From Antedon bifida (Eukaryota > Echinodermata > Crinoidea > Comatulida > Antedonidae), in contig OY727103.1 in assembly GCA_963402885.1 (NCBI GenBank), positions 12,302,085 through 12,366,084 of the forward strand: a stretch of DNA of 64,000 nt. The letters run 5' to 3'. The notes under the pieces were generated by a model. That model had not been told where the DNA came from and did no database searches. It saw only the letters and a program-made list of their open reading frames with translations. Positions 1-12,425 of this stretch are shown one piece after another. Position 1 is the first letter of the stretch. Each line of letters starts with the position of its first letter. Both the position numbers and the translations under genes were made by a program.

Positions 1-828
1 CATTTTGGGATTTATTGCGGGCCGCTATAATTATTAGAATCGACTTATTTTTCACATTTTTAACCGTTTAAAGACGAAAAAAGTTATCGCAATAGGACCA
101 TATAGTATTATTTTTACATTAAATATAGTTTGTGATCTTAAATTAGATCCAAAAAACGTAGGGAAGGGGGCTTTAAATGCTTATTAATACACACAAGACG
201 ACTAAGTTCGTTGCTTAAAAAGAACGAAAAGAAAAAGTTTTGGTGACGACTAAACTATAGAGGGCGTCTCTTGAAAAGCAATACGCATGCTCACAAACAA
301 TGTACAATTTTTGAATGTTGTTGTTTGACGTTGTTGTTGATCGTTTTTTTGTCAGTAGAGTTATTAGTAGGCCTGGTTAATTGTACTTACTTTCGTGTAC
401 GTAATATTTGTTCAGATATACCTAACAGGTGTATACATTAAGCGTAATTAGGCAGGACTAGCTAGATTACCGAGTAGGCATTTCCTAGGCCGATCAAAAC
501 TGGCGGGAATTCACACTCACAGTACAGCTACTGCATGCTGTGCGACGCGTACGGCGAAACGGTTGTCGGTGCTAGTGTTCTTGGACGATTCGTCCCTCTC
601 TAACCTGTGCAGTGGAGTCGTATAGTGAGGCTAACAAACTACACTCTACTATGCTTAGGGCCTACATATGACTTATTATATAATAGGAGATTGCTCTAGT
701 CTACTATTAAATTACACAGATTAATTTGTACAAAAATTACTATTTTGAACTTTGAATCTTTCAGAAACTAATAATAGATAGGGCCTATATCAAAAGCATA
801 AAATTTTTTGGTTTGTAGAACTTAGAAG
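1..828. other. Upstream region of NDC80, non-coding
   Basis: No convincing coding exon is visible on either strand. The stretch probably holds the NDC80 promoter and 5' UTR. A plausible 3' splice acceptor ends at 764, which would start the ATG-bearing exon at 765. A weak donor (GTGAGG) begins at 624. A short non-coding first exon ending at 623 is therefore possible, but this is inference only. Confidence 0.35.
502..509 (+). promoter_or_regulatory. E2F-like site upstream of NDC80
   Basis: The octamer GGCGGGAA lies about 320 bp before the NDC80 start codon. It matches the strong E2F consensus. Two adjacent TTTGAA hexamers, which match the cell-cycle homology region core, lie at 744-749 and 751-756. 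NDC80 is a known cell-cycle-regulated gene in animals, so E2F/CHR control is reasonable, but the match is by eye and short motifs occur by chance. Confidence 0.3.
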
Positions 829-3800
829 ATGAATCGTAACAGCAATAGATCATCTAGTGGTAGCCGTGCATCTAGTGGAAGCCGTGCATCGCTAGCGCCT
901 CTACGTATTAAACAAGAAAATGCACACGGTATGACTTTAATTTTTGTGTTTGACATTTTATTTAGAAGACAGCATTTAGGTTGGCTTAAAAATCAAAATG
1001 GTGTTAATTACATCATCTTTCTTGCTATTTTTAGCTGGTTCAAGAGGCCGCTCTTTAGCTGTCGGACGTTTGTCGACAGGAGCAAGTTCAAAAGCATCAA
1101 CCAGTCGAAGTTCACTGGGCACGTCAAAGAAATCAATGATTCCTAAAGCCAACATGGGTGGCCTTAGCAAAAGGTTTGTCTCATAAAAACAAATTGTTCA
1201 GGATTAAATACTTAAAGGTGGTGAGAAAAGAAGGTAGAAATGTGCCCAGTGTGAGAGAACAGTAAAAAATGCATCAATATTTTTCAATGATAGTTTTTCT
1301 TATTTTTAATACAGTAGGCGGTCAAGTAACTATGGACGTCAAACCTATGGACATGAGGTGGTGAAGGACCCACGCCCTATCAGTGACAAGTCATTCATGC
1401 ACCGTGAAATCAAAGATATCGTTGAGGTAGAATTCTTTCTGGTTTTCCTTCTCTGGTTATTTTGGTAGCTTATCATTTCATTCTAATACCTCAAAAAAAC
1501 TAATACAAATTTGTTCTTTTGTTTCAGTTTCTGGTAGACAATCGCTATCCCACACCGGTAACCACCAAGTCACTAGTGACGCCAACAACTAAGGACTTTC
1601 TCAGAATATTTGAGTTTATTTATGCATTTTTGGAACCAAAATTTGTGATTCCTACAAAGCATGAGGAAGAGTTACCAAAAATATTGAAAACAATTGGGTG
1701 AGCAGAGAGATGATAGGTTCTGTATTAACAATAAATTGCTTTGAAATCATCAATAATAATATAAATAAGAATTGAAATTAAATGAAACAAAACGTACAAA
1801 TCACTAATGCACGAAAAGGTCTTCACTCTTAAATTGACCCTCTTGTTTTATCTACAAAAACACACCTTAAATCTTATCCCAATGGCTTTTTTTGCACAAG
1901 TGCCACATTTGGAACCAGCTTCCACTCCATATCTGTCAATGTAAATCTCTTAGGAATTCACATCTCGCCTTTTTCAATAATTCTTGTTCTTGATACATCA
2001 GTAAATAGCACTTTATAAATGTATATTATTATTATTAATGCAAACTGACATAACCTGATGTCTTTAATTTGTTTATATCTTGTGTCTAGCTACCCATTTA
2101 CTATTAGTAAGAGCTCCCTTTATACCATTGGTAGCCCTCATACCTGGCCTCATCTACTGGCAGCCCTGCATTGGCTCATGGAATTAGTAAAGGTAAAAAT
2201 TAAATATTATGTCTATGTTGAAATACAAAAAAAAGTTACAATCAATCCTTACATACTGCATAAAGATGCCCAAATAAGGAATAAAACAGCAACAAAAAGA
2301 TGAAATATCTTGATCTACAGTATTTGAAGATGAGTGCTAGTTGATCGAACCCAGCACCATTTTAATTTTATGGTCAATCAGCAAAGTATCTCATGCAAAA
2401 CATTCTTAATTTTTTGTTGTAGTGTGGAATGAATATGAAGCCAGAAGTAATGCTGTATCAGTGTGAAGATGATATTGCAGACGAGTTTGACGGTAAAACT
2501 GAAGCTCAGGTAAGTATATCAGTTACTGTATGTAAGTAAATGCTTAGCAGTTTGAGGAGTACCAAGGCAGAATGCTTAGCAGTTTGATAAGTACCAAGAC
2601 AGAATGCTTAGCAGTTAAATAAGTACCAAGACAGAATGCTTAGCAGTTAAATAAGTACCAAGACAGAATGCTAAGCAGTTAAATACCAAGACAGAATGCT
2701 TAGCAGTTAAATAAGTACCAAGACAGAATGCTAAGCAGTTAAATACCAAGACAGAATGATAAGCAGTTAAATACCAAGACAGAATGCTTGGCAGTTAAAT
2801 ACCAAGACAGAATGCTAAGCAGTTAAATACCAAGACAGAATGCTAAGCAGCAGTACATAAATGATAATGTAGAGATATCATTGTCAATATCATTTTTGTT
2901 TTTATTTGTCAGATTCTGTATGAGTTTGTAGAATGTACGTATGATGCATTTTTAGCTGGCTCAGATGAATATGAGGAAGAGGAGAAAGCTCTTGCGCAAG
3001 AATTTAGTAAGTTGTTGAATCGTACAATACATGAAAACTTATATGGCATAATCCTAAAGGATTTTGTGCTAGCATGTGAAAGACCCTGTGCTATTATAAT
3101 TCATTGCCTCATGCTTTGGATGGGCCTTTAAGCCGTTGGTTGCGTACTTAGCACATGTCCACAATAAAGAACTTGGAAGAGGTTATTCAAAAATAGTAAA
3201 GAATTGTCTTCTGGTGTGCGGCCATCTGGGAGGGAGAACAGTTTTGTACTGAAAAGTTCACCCATTATTAAAAAGATAAATAAAACACTGGAGACCTCAC
3301 ATAGGTGACACAGCAATGTGTGTTTTAAGGTTTGTGATTATTTCGCTACAATATTAAATTTGTTATTGTGATTATTCGTTACAGGGCGTAAAGCAGTATG
3401 TGTGGCGGGTGACATGCAGCAACTGGAGGCAGAGAAACAAAGACTAAGAGCAGAGTTAGAAGTCTTAGAAAATGAACCAGTAATACAATTATCTTCAATA
3501 CTCATTTTCCCAATCAATTCAGTATCTGTTTTTTTTTTAAATTAATAGTGGAGCTTTTGGTTTGTGGCTACCTAGTGTATGACCTACATGTCATAGGTCA
3601 TTGCGTTGACCTACAGTCGAAACCACTGTGTTGTGGAATAGAGTGATGAGTTAGGTCGTAACTTCTCGGTATGCGCACAATGAATTAACATAAATTTAAC
3701 ATGTTCGTAGGTTCTTAGTTGTATCTCTTTTTAGCTTTAAAAATGCTTCAAATTTGTTAATAATATCATATCATTTATTTCGCCATATAGAAAAAACAAA

Positions 3801-6800
3801 CAGAACAAAAGTAAATCAATGAGGCAGGATTACCTAAATGTTATAACAAAAATAACATTATAATTATAGTTACAGTAAACATAATAGTTTTAATAATCAT
3901 GAAACAATTTGCTTTTTTCAGTGCCAATTGACTTTGTTGCAAGAACGCTATCAGGTGATGCAGATCGACAACAACCGGTTCAAGAACTACCTGATAGAAC
4001 TTGACAATCACAAACGAGCACAAGAACAAAAACTGACAGAGGTTGACTGCAGATACCAACAAGAAGGTAAGGCGAGCTCACTGTTTAATTAGACAATAAA
4101 TACTTACTACTTAAGTACTTAAATTCACCCTCCCACCTATCTCCTTAAAGGCCAATTTACACAGTGTAGATCCTATGCTAAGCTCCATTAATGTTTTAAA
4201 TACTAGACCTAGAAATGTACAAACTTTTAATGGAAGTACACAGAAAACGACATACTATTGTGTATTATATTACACAGGATTGATGACATCGATATTCATG
4301 TTATGCGTACAATACATGGTACTTCCTATTATTATACTTCATCAGTGCTTAAGCTCTGTCTACACTATCAAAGTTTGTTTATGTGACAAAAAAATGTGAT
4401 ATACACTACCATATGTGGGCATTATTTTTGCAGCTCTTGCATATGAACAAACACAAGCTGAGAACCAACAGCTGCAACACATCTTTGACACGCAGGAGCT
4501 GAGTGCTACGGACGTTGAGAGGATTAAAATGCAACAAAGAGAACTGGCGCAAACACTGCAGGTTTTGGAGAAAGAAAAAGAATCACTTGATCGAGAAATA
4601 TGGCAAGAAGAGAAAGCGATAGCAAAGAAGAGAGAACAGGTTCGAATCTGTCAACAAACATCAAATAGTTATATATTTTTAAAAATGGCTATAATATAAT
4701 TATAAACTGTATTTCAGCAATATATAAGCCATGCACAATAGGAATCATAAATTGCATCGTTTTGCCCAGGAGTACAGAGGGCCATCATTTCACAATTTTT
4801 ACTGAGAATCAATAACATTTTTAAAACAGTTTAAATTGGAACAATGAAAGTTTAAAACTTTACAGAGGATTTTAACTAATTAATACAATGATAGTAGGTT
4901 TTAATAAAGTAAAGCTATAAATTTATTCTAATAACCTAGATGCTATGACAGACTTAAATTTAATTTTAGTGAGAATCAACATTTTTAAAAACAGTTTAAA
5001 TTGGAACCATAAACATTTAACAGACAATTTTTTTTCTATAAAGTATACATTCATTCTAATAACCTAGATGCTATGACAGACTTTGCTTATAATTTTTGTT
5101 TTTTAGATCGACCAACAAGCTCAAACGTACAACAACATGGCTCGTAAGTTGAAGCTGATTCCCTCAACCGCAGAGAATGCTCACGGCATTGATTATGAAC
5201 TAAGACTGAACTTTGTCTCACAACATCCAGACCACAATAGCATGATGAACTTTGCTAACATGATCAAGGTTTGTATTAAAATCTGTCTACACTATCTAAC
5301 TTTATGTCTAAAAATGTGATGTGCTCATATATGGACATGATGATGTCATATCGCTACCCTATTTGGACATATCACATTTTGTTGTTTCCAAATGTATTTT
5401 AGTTTAGATTCTCTCGACTATGTGTTTGATCTTTCCGGAAAAGTCTTAATAAATAATTTTAATCTTTGAACTGCCCAGGATTTGTAGGGTAGATACAGAC
5501 AACTGTATATCAAATTCATCATACTGTATGTATTTGTATCTTTTTTTTCGTAGCCCGCTTTGTTACAGTTAAAAAAACAAGTAAAAGAGACTCTCCATGA
5601 TATTACCAATAAACTTGCCATGGAAAAAGAAACGTTGGAACAGGTCAGTATTGTAACCAAATTAACCTTTGACATTGTGTAATACATTATTTGACCTATT
5701 AACCTACAACATAGCAAACATCAACAAAAATATACTAAAGTATAACAATTGTATGTTTAAATAAGTTGATACTATTTATTTTATCCAAGATCTCGGAGAT
5801 GGTTGAAAATAAACAAGATGAAATTGGACTTCAGGAAACCCAATTAGAAAGAGCTGAAAGGGAGTTCTTAAGCCATAAAGAGGTACATACATCAAATATA
5901 TAGATATCAGCATCGCTGGTTACAATAAGAGAATAGTATAGGACAGATGAATGAGCATTGTTTGGTGGCAGCTGTTGTATCGTCCACACATGCAGGCTAT
6001 TCCCCAACATTTACATATATACTATAATCTGTAGTGCTAGTAGTAACATGTTTGCCATGAGGAGAATTCCCTCTTTATGCATGTATGCAAGTGTGTCTAT
6101 GGTTTTAGATTAAGAGTTGTGAATAGTGAAAATTATTTGGTTAGGTGTACTACAATACAAACTATTTGTTATGATATTCAAATCTGTACACTAAATGGGA
6201 AAAAATCCTATTTTAGTTTGATTTTCCGTTTTGTATTATTTTTTGTTGTACAGTATGGAATATTTATACTGAAATCAAATAAAATAAAACTATAAAAACA
6301 GAACATTTGGAACAAGTTGGAACGAGAACGCAAACCCCTCGAATTGACTGAAATACCGAACAACAATATCAACACTTTTAAAGAAACATCTTACTCAGAT
6401 ATTGTATCCTAATGTTTTGTATTTCCAGCGTTTGAACAAAGAATACAAATCGAGTATCGAACAGGTTCATATTCTAGAGTTGGAGTTTCTTGAATTAAAA
6501 CAACTTTCGGAAACAGACGTCGAAATCCAAGCTAGAGAATTGGCCGAGATGAAACGAAAGTAAGAGTTTTCTACAAAAGTTAATCATTAAGCTTAATGAT
6601 GTTTCTATGTATATGCATTCCTAGTTTACAAAATCCAACGCTTGGTTCTCACTATGATGCAATGCAAGGACGTAGACACAAATGAGTTGACCAATGACAA
6701 GTGACAGTCAAATATATCCATAGCTTCTTGTGATTGGTCAAATCCCTTGAGTTACGTTGTTGCGTTGCGTCTCTAGTGTGAACCAAGCATTAATTTTAAG

Positions 6801-7493
6801 AGGTGCTGGCAATGTAATGGTATTTCCCCTGGCCTAATCAAAAAGTATAAAAGGAAAGGCTAAACACATACGCTAGTTGGTCAGCGTGATAAGGCCAAAC
6901 CTTCAACATAACTAAAGCACTGTCTACACTATCAAACTAGTTTGACAAAAAAAGTGTGATGTACCCAAATATGGTAGTGATATTTTCAAATATGGTGCAG
7001 TGATATGACATCATCATGTCCATCTCATTTTTTTTTGTCACATAAAGTTTGATAGTGTAGACAGAGCTTATCATTTTCTTCTATCTAAGGGCTCATCAAG
7101 AGTTATTGAAAATGAATGAGGAGAAGAATCAGTACAACAGTTTCCTACTAGACGCTGTGAATGTCATCCTACAACATAAAACAGAAATACAGGTATGCTA
7201 TCCTAAAGAGTCACATGGGGTTTGGTTCACTCTTCTATCGATCTGAAGATGCAGTTCTAAAATCAAATTTATTCCCATTTGTAAAACCATGGTTGTTCTT
7301 CCCTACATGTTTTAACATTAAATATTATGTACAGTTTAAACATTTAAAAAAAGTTTTAATGATTGTAATTTTTGTTTACTAATTTGTGTATTATTAAATA
7401 CTGTATTACTAAATATATTATTTTTTATATTTTCAGGAACGGATTGACGGATTGCACAGAAAAGCAGAACAGGATCTTGCCGAGTTGGAGTAG
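829..7493 (+). CDS. NDC80: Kinetochore protein NDC80 (HEC1) homologue, 16 coding exons
   Basis: Subunit of the four-protein NDC80 complex that binds spindle microtubules at the outer kinetochore. Exons: 829-928, 1035-1173, 1315-1426, 1528-1697, 2090-2192, 2423-2509, 2913-3006, 3385-3479, 3922-4066, 4434-4639, 5107-5268, 5554-5643, 5790-5882, 6429-6559, 7090-7192, 7437-7493 (stop TAG 7491-7493). All junctions use GT/AG and keep frame, giving 628 aa against 642 in human. A Ser/Arg/Lys-rich N-terminal tail (residues 1 to about 95) is followed by the calponin-homology head with the diagnostic [15 protein letters not shown] stretch (exon 5), then coiled coil from about residue 240. The conserved ARKLKLIP segment at the coiled-coil break is in exon 11. 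Donors of exons 8 (GTAATA) and 10 (GTTCGA) are weak. No canonical AATAAA was seen in the 200 bp after the stop. Confidence 0.96.
2541..2850. repeat. Tandem repeat in NDC80 intron 6
   Basis: About ten copies of a 27-32 bp unit built on AGCAGTTAAATACCAAGACA. Two length variants alternate, with and without an inserted AAGT. The array lies between exon 6 (ends 2509) and exon 7 (starts 2913), and degenerates at the left edge. Confidence 0.85.
3565..3690. mobile_element. Fragment of a palindromic element (family F), NDC80 intron 8
   Basis: Contains the inverted pair TGACCTACATGTCATAGGTCA and a tail whose reverse complement (ATTCATTGTGCGCAT) also occurs at about 17730. The two loci share enough sequence to be relics of one non-autonomous DNA element. 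Confidence 0.45.
4351..4425. mobile_element. MITE family B, truncated copy abutting NDC80 exon 10
   Basis: Starts with the family B terminal motif AAGCTCTGTCTACACTATC and runs into the acceptor region of exon 10, which starts at 4434. The second terminal repeat is missing. Confidence 0.7.
5281..5390. mobile_element. MITE family B, partial copy next to NDC80 exon 11
   Basis: Begins with TCTGTCTACACTATC about 12 bp after the exon 11 donor (exon ends 5268). It carries the family core ATATGGACATGATGATGTCA; the right terminal repeat is not recognisable. Confidence 0.65.
6640..6790. mobile_element. MITE family D, NDC80 intron 14
   Basis: Imperfect palindrome of about 150 bp with ends related to GCTTGGTTCCCACTA and its reverse complement. 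Interior halves read GAGTTGACCAATGACAAG and TTGTGATTGGTCAAA. Similar copies lie at 29107, 60382 and 62186. Confidence 0.7.
6915..7070. mobile_element. MITE family B, full-length palindromic copy, NDC80 intron 14
   Basis: About 156 bp with inverted ends (AAGCACTGTCTACAC at the left, GTGTAGACAGAGCTTA at the right). The internal arms are self-complementary and include TGTGATGTACCCAAATATGG. The right end lies 19 bp before exon 15 (starts 7090). Confidence 0.85.
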
Positions 7494-7734
7494 GAACAAT
7501 GTCATCATGTAACTACAGAACCTATGATTTGTGAAACGACCTATGACCTCTAAACTTGTTACGTTATGTTTATTTATTGGATGGAAAAATATAGAAAACT
7601 AATTTAGCAAAGCAAATAGCATTTTTTTTCCCCTATTAACTTTGGAACATTTTCTTTCTGTTAAATTTGCAAAATGTTATTATTACATAACATTGTTGTT
7701 GTTGTTACATAATAATAATGAACAAAAATAATAA

Positions 7735-8375
7735 TAATAACTGGTACTTGATATAGCGCATTATGCTGAAAGCCTCAATGCGCTTTACAAAGACAGAAAA
7801 TTTAGAAAAATTACAAATTAAAAAGGTGGGTTTTGAGGAGAGATTTGAAGACACTGGTGGAAGTAGCCTGACGGATTTCAATAGGCAACGCATTCCATAG
7901 AGAAACGGATGCCGAAGAAAATGAACGATTTCCATAAAACTTAGTGGAAGGATGAAATATATGGGCAAGAAGAGACTCGGATCTAGATCTCAGAGACCGC
8001 TTACTGTAGGAACATAAGGTTGAATAAGTTCAGAAATGAACTTAGATAAAGAATTATGAAGAGCTTTGAAAACAAATAGCAGGATCTTGAAGGTAATTCC
8101 TTGAAGCTGTCTCAGCACAGGTGTGATATGTTGCCTTATGGGGCTTTGAACGACCAATCGGGCAGCTGTGTTCTGGACTCACTGAATTTTAGAGATATCC
8201 TTTGCTGGTAAGCTATAAAGTAATGAGTTACAACAGTCTAGCCTTGATGTAACAAAGGCGTGAACAAGAATCTCAGTTGATCTTGAATCCAGGTACTTCC
8301 GAATGCTTCCAATTTTACGAATAGTGTGAAGCCTAGCTTTGCAGATGTTGTGTACCTGATTGGACATGCTTAGGG
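7735..8375 (-). mobile_element. 3' end of a non-LTR (CR1/L2-like) LINE reverse transcriptase
   Basis: Minus-strand translation around 8179-8367 reads like the C-terminal part of a LINE reverse transcriptase (HAFVTSRLDCCNSLLYSLP). A downstream piece in shifted frames gives SLWNALPIEIRQ near 7860-7900, the usual end of such ORFs. The element ends in an ATT-rich simple repeat near 7735, typical of CR1/L2 3' tails. It is 5'-truncated and broken by stops and frameshifts, so inactive. Confidence 0.8.
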
Positions 8376-8548
8376 GCCCGCATTAGCTCGTGAGCGCTGA
8401 TAGCGAACTTAAATATAAAAAGATATTCTTACCTTACAACATCGTAGAACTGGTGACTGCTATTATAAATCCAAATGCGTAAAATTTTGACATGCTTATA
8501 AATCCACATGGTAGTTCTGTATAATAGTCAACACACTTGTATGCAAAT

Positions 8549-9045
8549 GCAATGCTTATAAATCCACATGTAGGCTGAGTACAACTACAATTGTCATTCT
8601 TATAAATCCACATGTAGGCTGAGTACAATTGTCATTCTTATAAATCCACATGTAGGCTGAGTACAATTGTCATTCTTATAAATCCACATGTAGGCTGAGT
8701 ACAATTGTCATTCTTATAAATCCACATGTAGGCTGAGTACAATTGTCATTCTTATAAATCCACATGTAGGCTGAGTACAATTGTCATTCTTATAAATCCA
8801 CATGTAGGCCGAGTACAATTGTCATTCTTATAAATCCACATGTAGGCTGAGTACAATTGTCATTCTTATAAATCCACATGTAGGCTGAGTACAATTGTCA
8901 TTCTTATGAATCCACATGTAGGCTGAGTACAATTGTCATTCTTATAAATCCACATGTAGGCTGAGTACAATTGTCATTCTTATAAATCCACATGTAGGCT
9001 GAGTACAATTGTCATTCTTATAAATCCATATGTAGGCTGAGTTGT
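8549..9045. repeat. 38-bp tandem array
   Basis: About 12-13 nearly identical copies of a 38-bp unit containing ATAAATCCACATGTAGGCTG. The central copies differ by single bases only. Diverged relatives of the unit continue on the left (from about 8490) and on the right (9055-9235), so the centre has been homogenised. Confidence 0.93.
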
Positions 9046-10580
9046 CACCACTTGCCTATATATTCACATGGTAGTTGGTACAATAGTTAATGCATATAAA
9101 TCCACATGGCTAATTAGTACAATAGTAAACACATAATATAAATATCCACTTACATGGGCAATAATAGAAGCATGTAGTTAGCTCCATGGCAGAAGTATAA
9201 TAGTAAACATGATATAACAAGCCACACATGGCTAAACCTATAACACTTGTATTATTGCATTTCCTTGTATGTCAGCAGCGGCATGCACATGGGTTGTAGT
9301 ACAACTCTATTCCTTGTGTCCTTCCATTGGGTTAACAAGAGTATTAATTAACACTGCTTTCTCTGCAATCACAGCATAAACTGACCACAATACCTTCACA
9401 CTGGACTAACTTCTCATTAATATGCATATCCAATTCTCCAATCAATGCCTCCCATAAGCTCATTTGCATAGCAGATGTTTGGTGCTGTTATGGTTACACT
9501 GGCCAAGGTCACTTGTAGTAGTAATTGGTAAAAAAAACATGAAATACATCCTTTTTGATATATTTTCTTTCTTAAAAAATATACTGAACCCAAAATAATA
9601 TAGTCTGATAATTAATTTGTAATAAAAAACAAATCTATCATTCAAATAAAACGATGCATACATTATATCTTTATATTTGTTTTAAACTGTGTTTTTTGTT
9701 TACATTTTGGTATTCCTTTTTTTTTTTTAGGTCCAACACACTTTTATTTCACTTTTATTTTTTCATCTGCTAAAATATTCATTTACAATACATTGCACAT
9801 AATAATAGAATATTGTACATTGCAATGCAGCTGACATTATTTTTTAACTTTCAATAAGTTTCTTTCTTATTTTCTTACTATTTATTGTGCATTTTTTATT
9901 AAAAAATTATATCTGTAAAATTTCATTTCATTTATTCGTCTCAAAATAATAAACAAAACAATAAAACACACAAAAATAATAAATAACAGCCAGAACATGA
10001 GACAGGGCATCCCAAAAGTGAACTAAATTACGGTTGGGTGGGGACAATCATTGGCTGCAAAAGTTGTTTATTTTGATTTGATTTGATCACTTTATTTGTG
10101 AATAAATATTCCATATCTGTAAAACAAAAAATAATACAAAACCGGAAAATCAAACTAAAATAGGATTTTTTCCCACTTAGTATATAGATTTATAAATTTA
10201 TATTTTGAAAATAATGATACCGATATAATAAATAATAACATTGACACTTGTCGTTTGTCGTATTACAGTTTATTTTCTATAGCACATAACTTAACATTCA
10301 AGGACCGTTCCATATAACATAATAAATTATTATTTTACCATTAATAAACAGAAATAAAAATATACATTGAAATATACATTAGTTGCATACTGAATATTGA
10401 TAAACAATGATATGTAACATTTAATTTAAAAATACTGATTTAAAAAAACATTTAATTAAATAATATAAAGCACCAATTACGAATTAATTAATTTAAATTA
10501 AATATAATCAAAATAATATACACATTTATAATTATATAATATATAAAGAAAAAAAAATAAGAACCAAATATTATCATATT
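9046..10580. other. AT-rich intergenic stretch
   Basis: Decayed relatives of the 38-bp unit run to about 9235. The rest is AT-rich with poly-A/T runs. An octamer ATTTGCAT occurs near 9460. No gene, RNA or clear transposon end was recognised. Confidence 0.6.
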
Positions 10581-10584
10581 TACA

Positions 10585-11265
10585 GTAGAGTCCCTACCCT
10601 TAGGGGACACCAATATAAAGGGGATACCACTATTAAGTGGATACCCTATTCAGGGAATACCCCTATTCAATGGACATCCATATTAAGGGGACACCCCAAT
10701 TAAGGGGATACCCCTATTCAGGTGACATCCCTATTCAGTGGATAGCCTATTTAGGGGACATCCCTATTAAGGGGACACCCCAATTAAGGGGATACCCCTA
10801 TTCAGGTGACATCCCTATTCAGTGAATAGCCTATTTAGGGGACATCCCTATTAAGGGGACACCCCAATTAAGGGGATACCCCTATTCAGGTGACATCCCT
10901 ATTCAGTGGATAGCCTATTTAGGGGACATCCCTATTAAGGGGACACCCCAATTAAGGGGATACCCCTATTCAGGTGACATCCCTATTCAGTGGATAGCCT
11001 ATTTAGGGGACATCCCTATTAAGGGGACACCCCAATTAAGGGGATACCCCTATTCAGGTGACATCCCTATTCAGTGAATAGCCTATTTAGGGGACATCCC
11101 TATTAAGGGGACACCCCAATTCAGTGGATAGCCTATTTAGGGGACACTCCTATTCAGTAGATATCATATTCAGAGGAGACCCTATTCAGGTGACATCCAT
11201 ATTCAGGGAACATCTATATTCAAGGGATACCGCTATTCAGAGGACACTTTCTCAAAAAACGACTG
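10585..11265. repeat. 17-bp-based array with 84-bp higher-order unit (family A)
   Basis: Built from 17-bp monomers of the type AGGGGACATCCCTATTA. Five monomers (four of 17 bp, one of 16) form an 84-bp unit repeated in order from about 10690 to 11110. The left edge begins ACAGTAGAGTCCC, close to the terminal motif of related short elements elsewhere in the window. Confidence 0.92.
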
Positions 11266-12425
11266 AGAAGCAATATGTTTCAACACTACAGTATGTTAGG
11301 TGTCTTCTACTGTATAAAAAAATGTAATAAATATTTATTAATATTAGTAGTCTGTCTCCCAGAAATGGACAATCAGATCTCTCCTAAACTTTAGTTCAGT
11401 TTTTTGAAGAGTATGGTTATGAAAGACAACTTCTGTTTTTTAAATATTGTACATATACTAAAATAAAAAAAAAAATTGTAATATTATTAAAGATCTTAAA
11501 AAAAAAGAATTGATTTATTTTCCTTTGGTATATTATGTGAATACATTTTTATGAAATGAAAATAGCTCATAATTGCAAGATTTGCAATTAAGAAACCTAT
11601 TCTATGAAGAACTTTAATACTTTATTTATCTAGTATTAAGTATTTCTAAGTATTAATACAAAAATGAAGTTAGTCTCTGTCAATGATTTTAATCTTTAGG
11701 TGCGGCTTTAACTACTTTGTCCTTCATACATAATATAAAGTTAAACAATTTTAAGCACCCATTTCATTAAAGAAAAGTTTCACAGTCATCAGTAAAATAT
11801 ATTAAAAATAAATTAGAAGATATTCAAAAAGTACTAGTAGCTATACCACATAAATATTAAAAACATGTAACATATACACGACCTTTCGGTTTAAAAACAT
11901 TGTTATCATAAAATAGAAGTCGTTAAAAATTAGGTCACAGTCTAACAGTGGTCATATCCAGCTGTTTGAATTCATGACTTCATCGTCACGTCATACCGAC
12001 GTATCCCATGATTCATATCCTAGCAGCAGTCACATAAAATGTAAAGTCACAAAGTGTGTACTTAAACCACCAGTGCTTTCAGTACAAACACTCAAATACA
12101 ATTAAAATGCATGAGTAAGTACCTCATAATGCATGTGTAACTGCTTCCTTTAGCTTTTAAAAGTTACATACTGTACATGCTATAAAATAATAGTATGCCA
12201 AAAAATATTCGATATTGCTTACAAAATTAAGTATCACCAGCGAAGAGTGAAAATAATTTTACTCTTCCCTAGTATCGCAATGCACAGTTTCTTCATAATG
12301 ATAAAAATAGTTCTTAGTACAGAAAAAGTACATCTTTTAGCTCATTATATAAAAACAAATAGCAGATGACCATATAAAGGTATAAAACAATCATATATGG
12401 GCATATCACACCCAAATATGGACAT
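11266..12425. other. Intergenic or 3' UTR of the Shisa-like gene
   Basis: AT-rich DNA without a recognisable gene. Part may be 3' UTR of the minus-strand gene that ends at 12426. No polyadenylation signal could be assigned with confidence. Confidence 0.4.
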
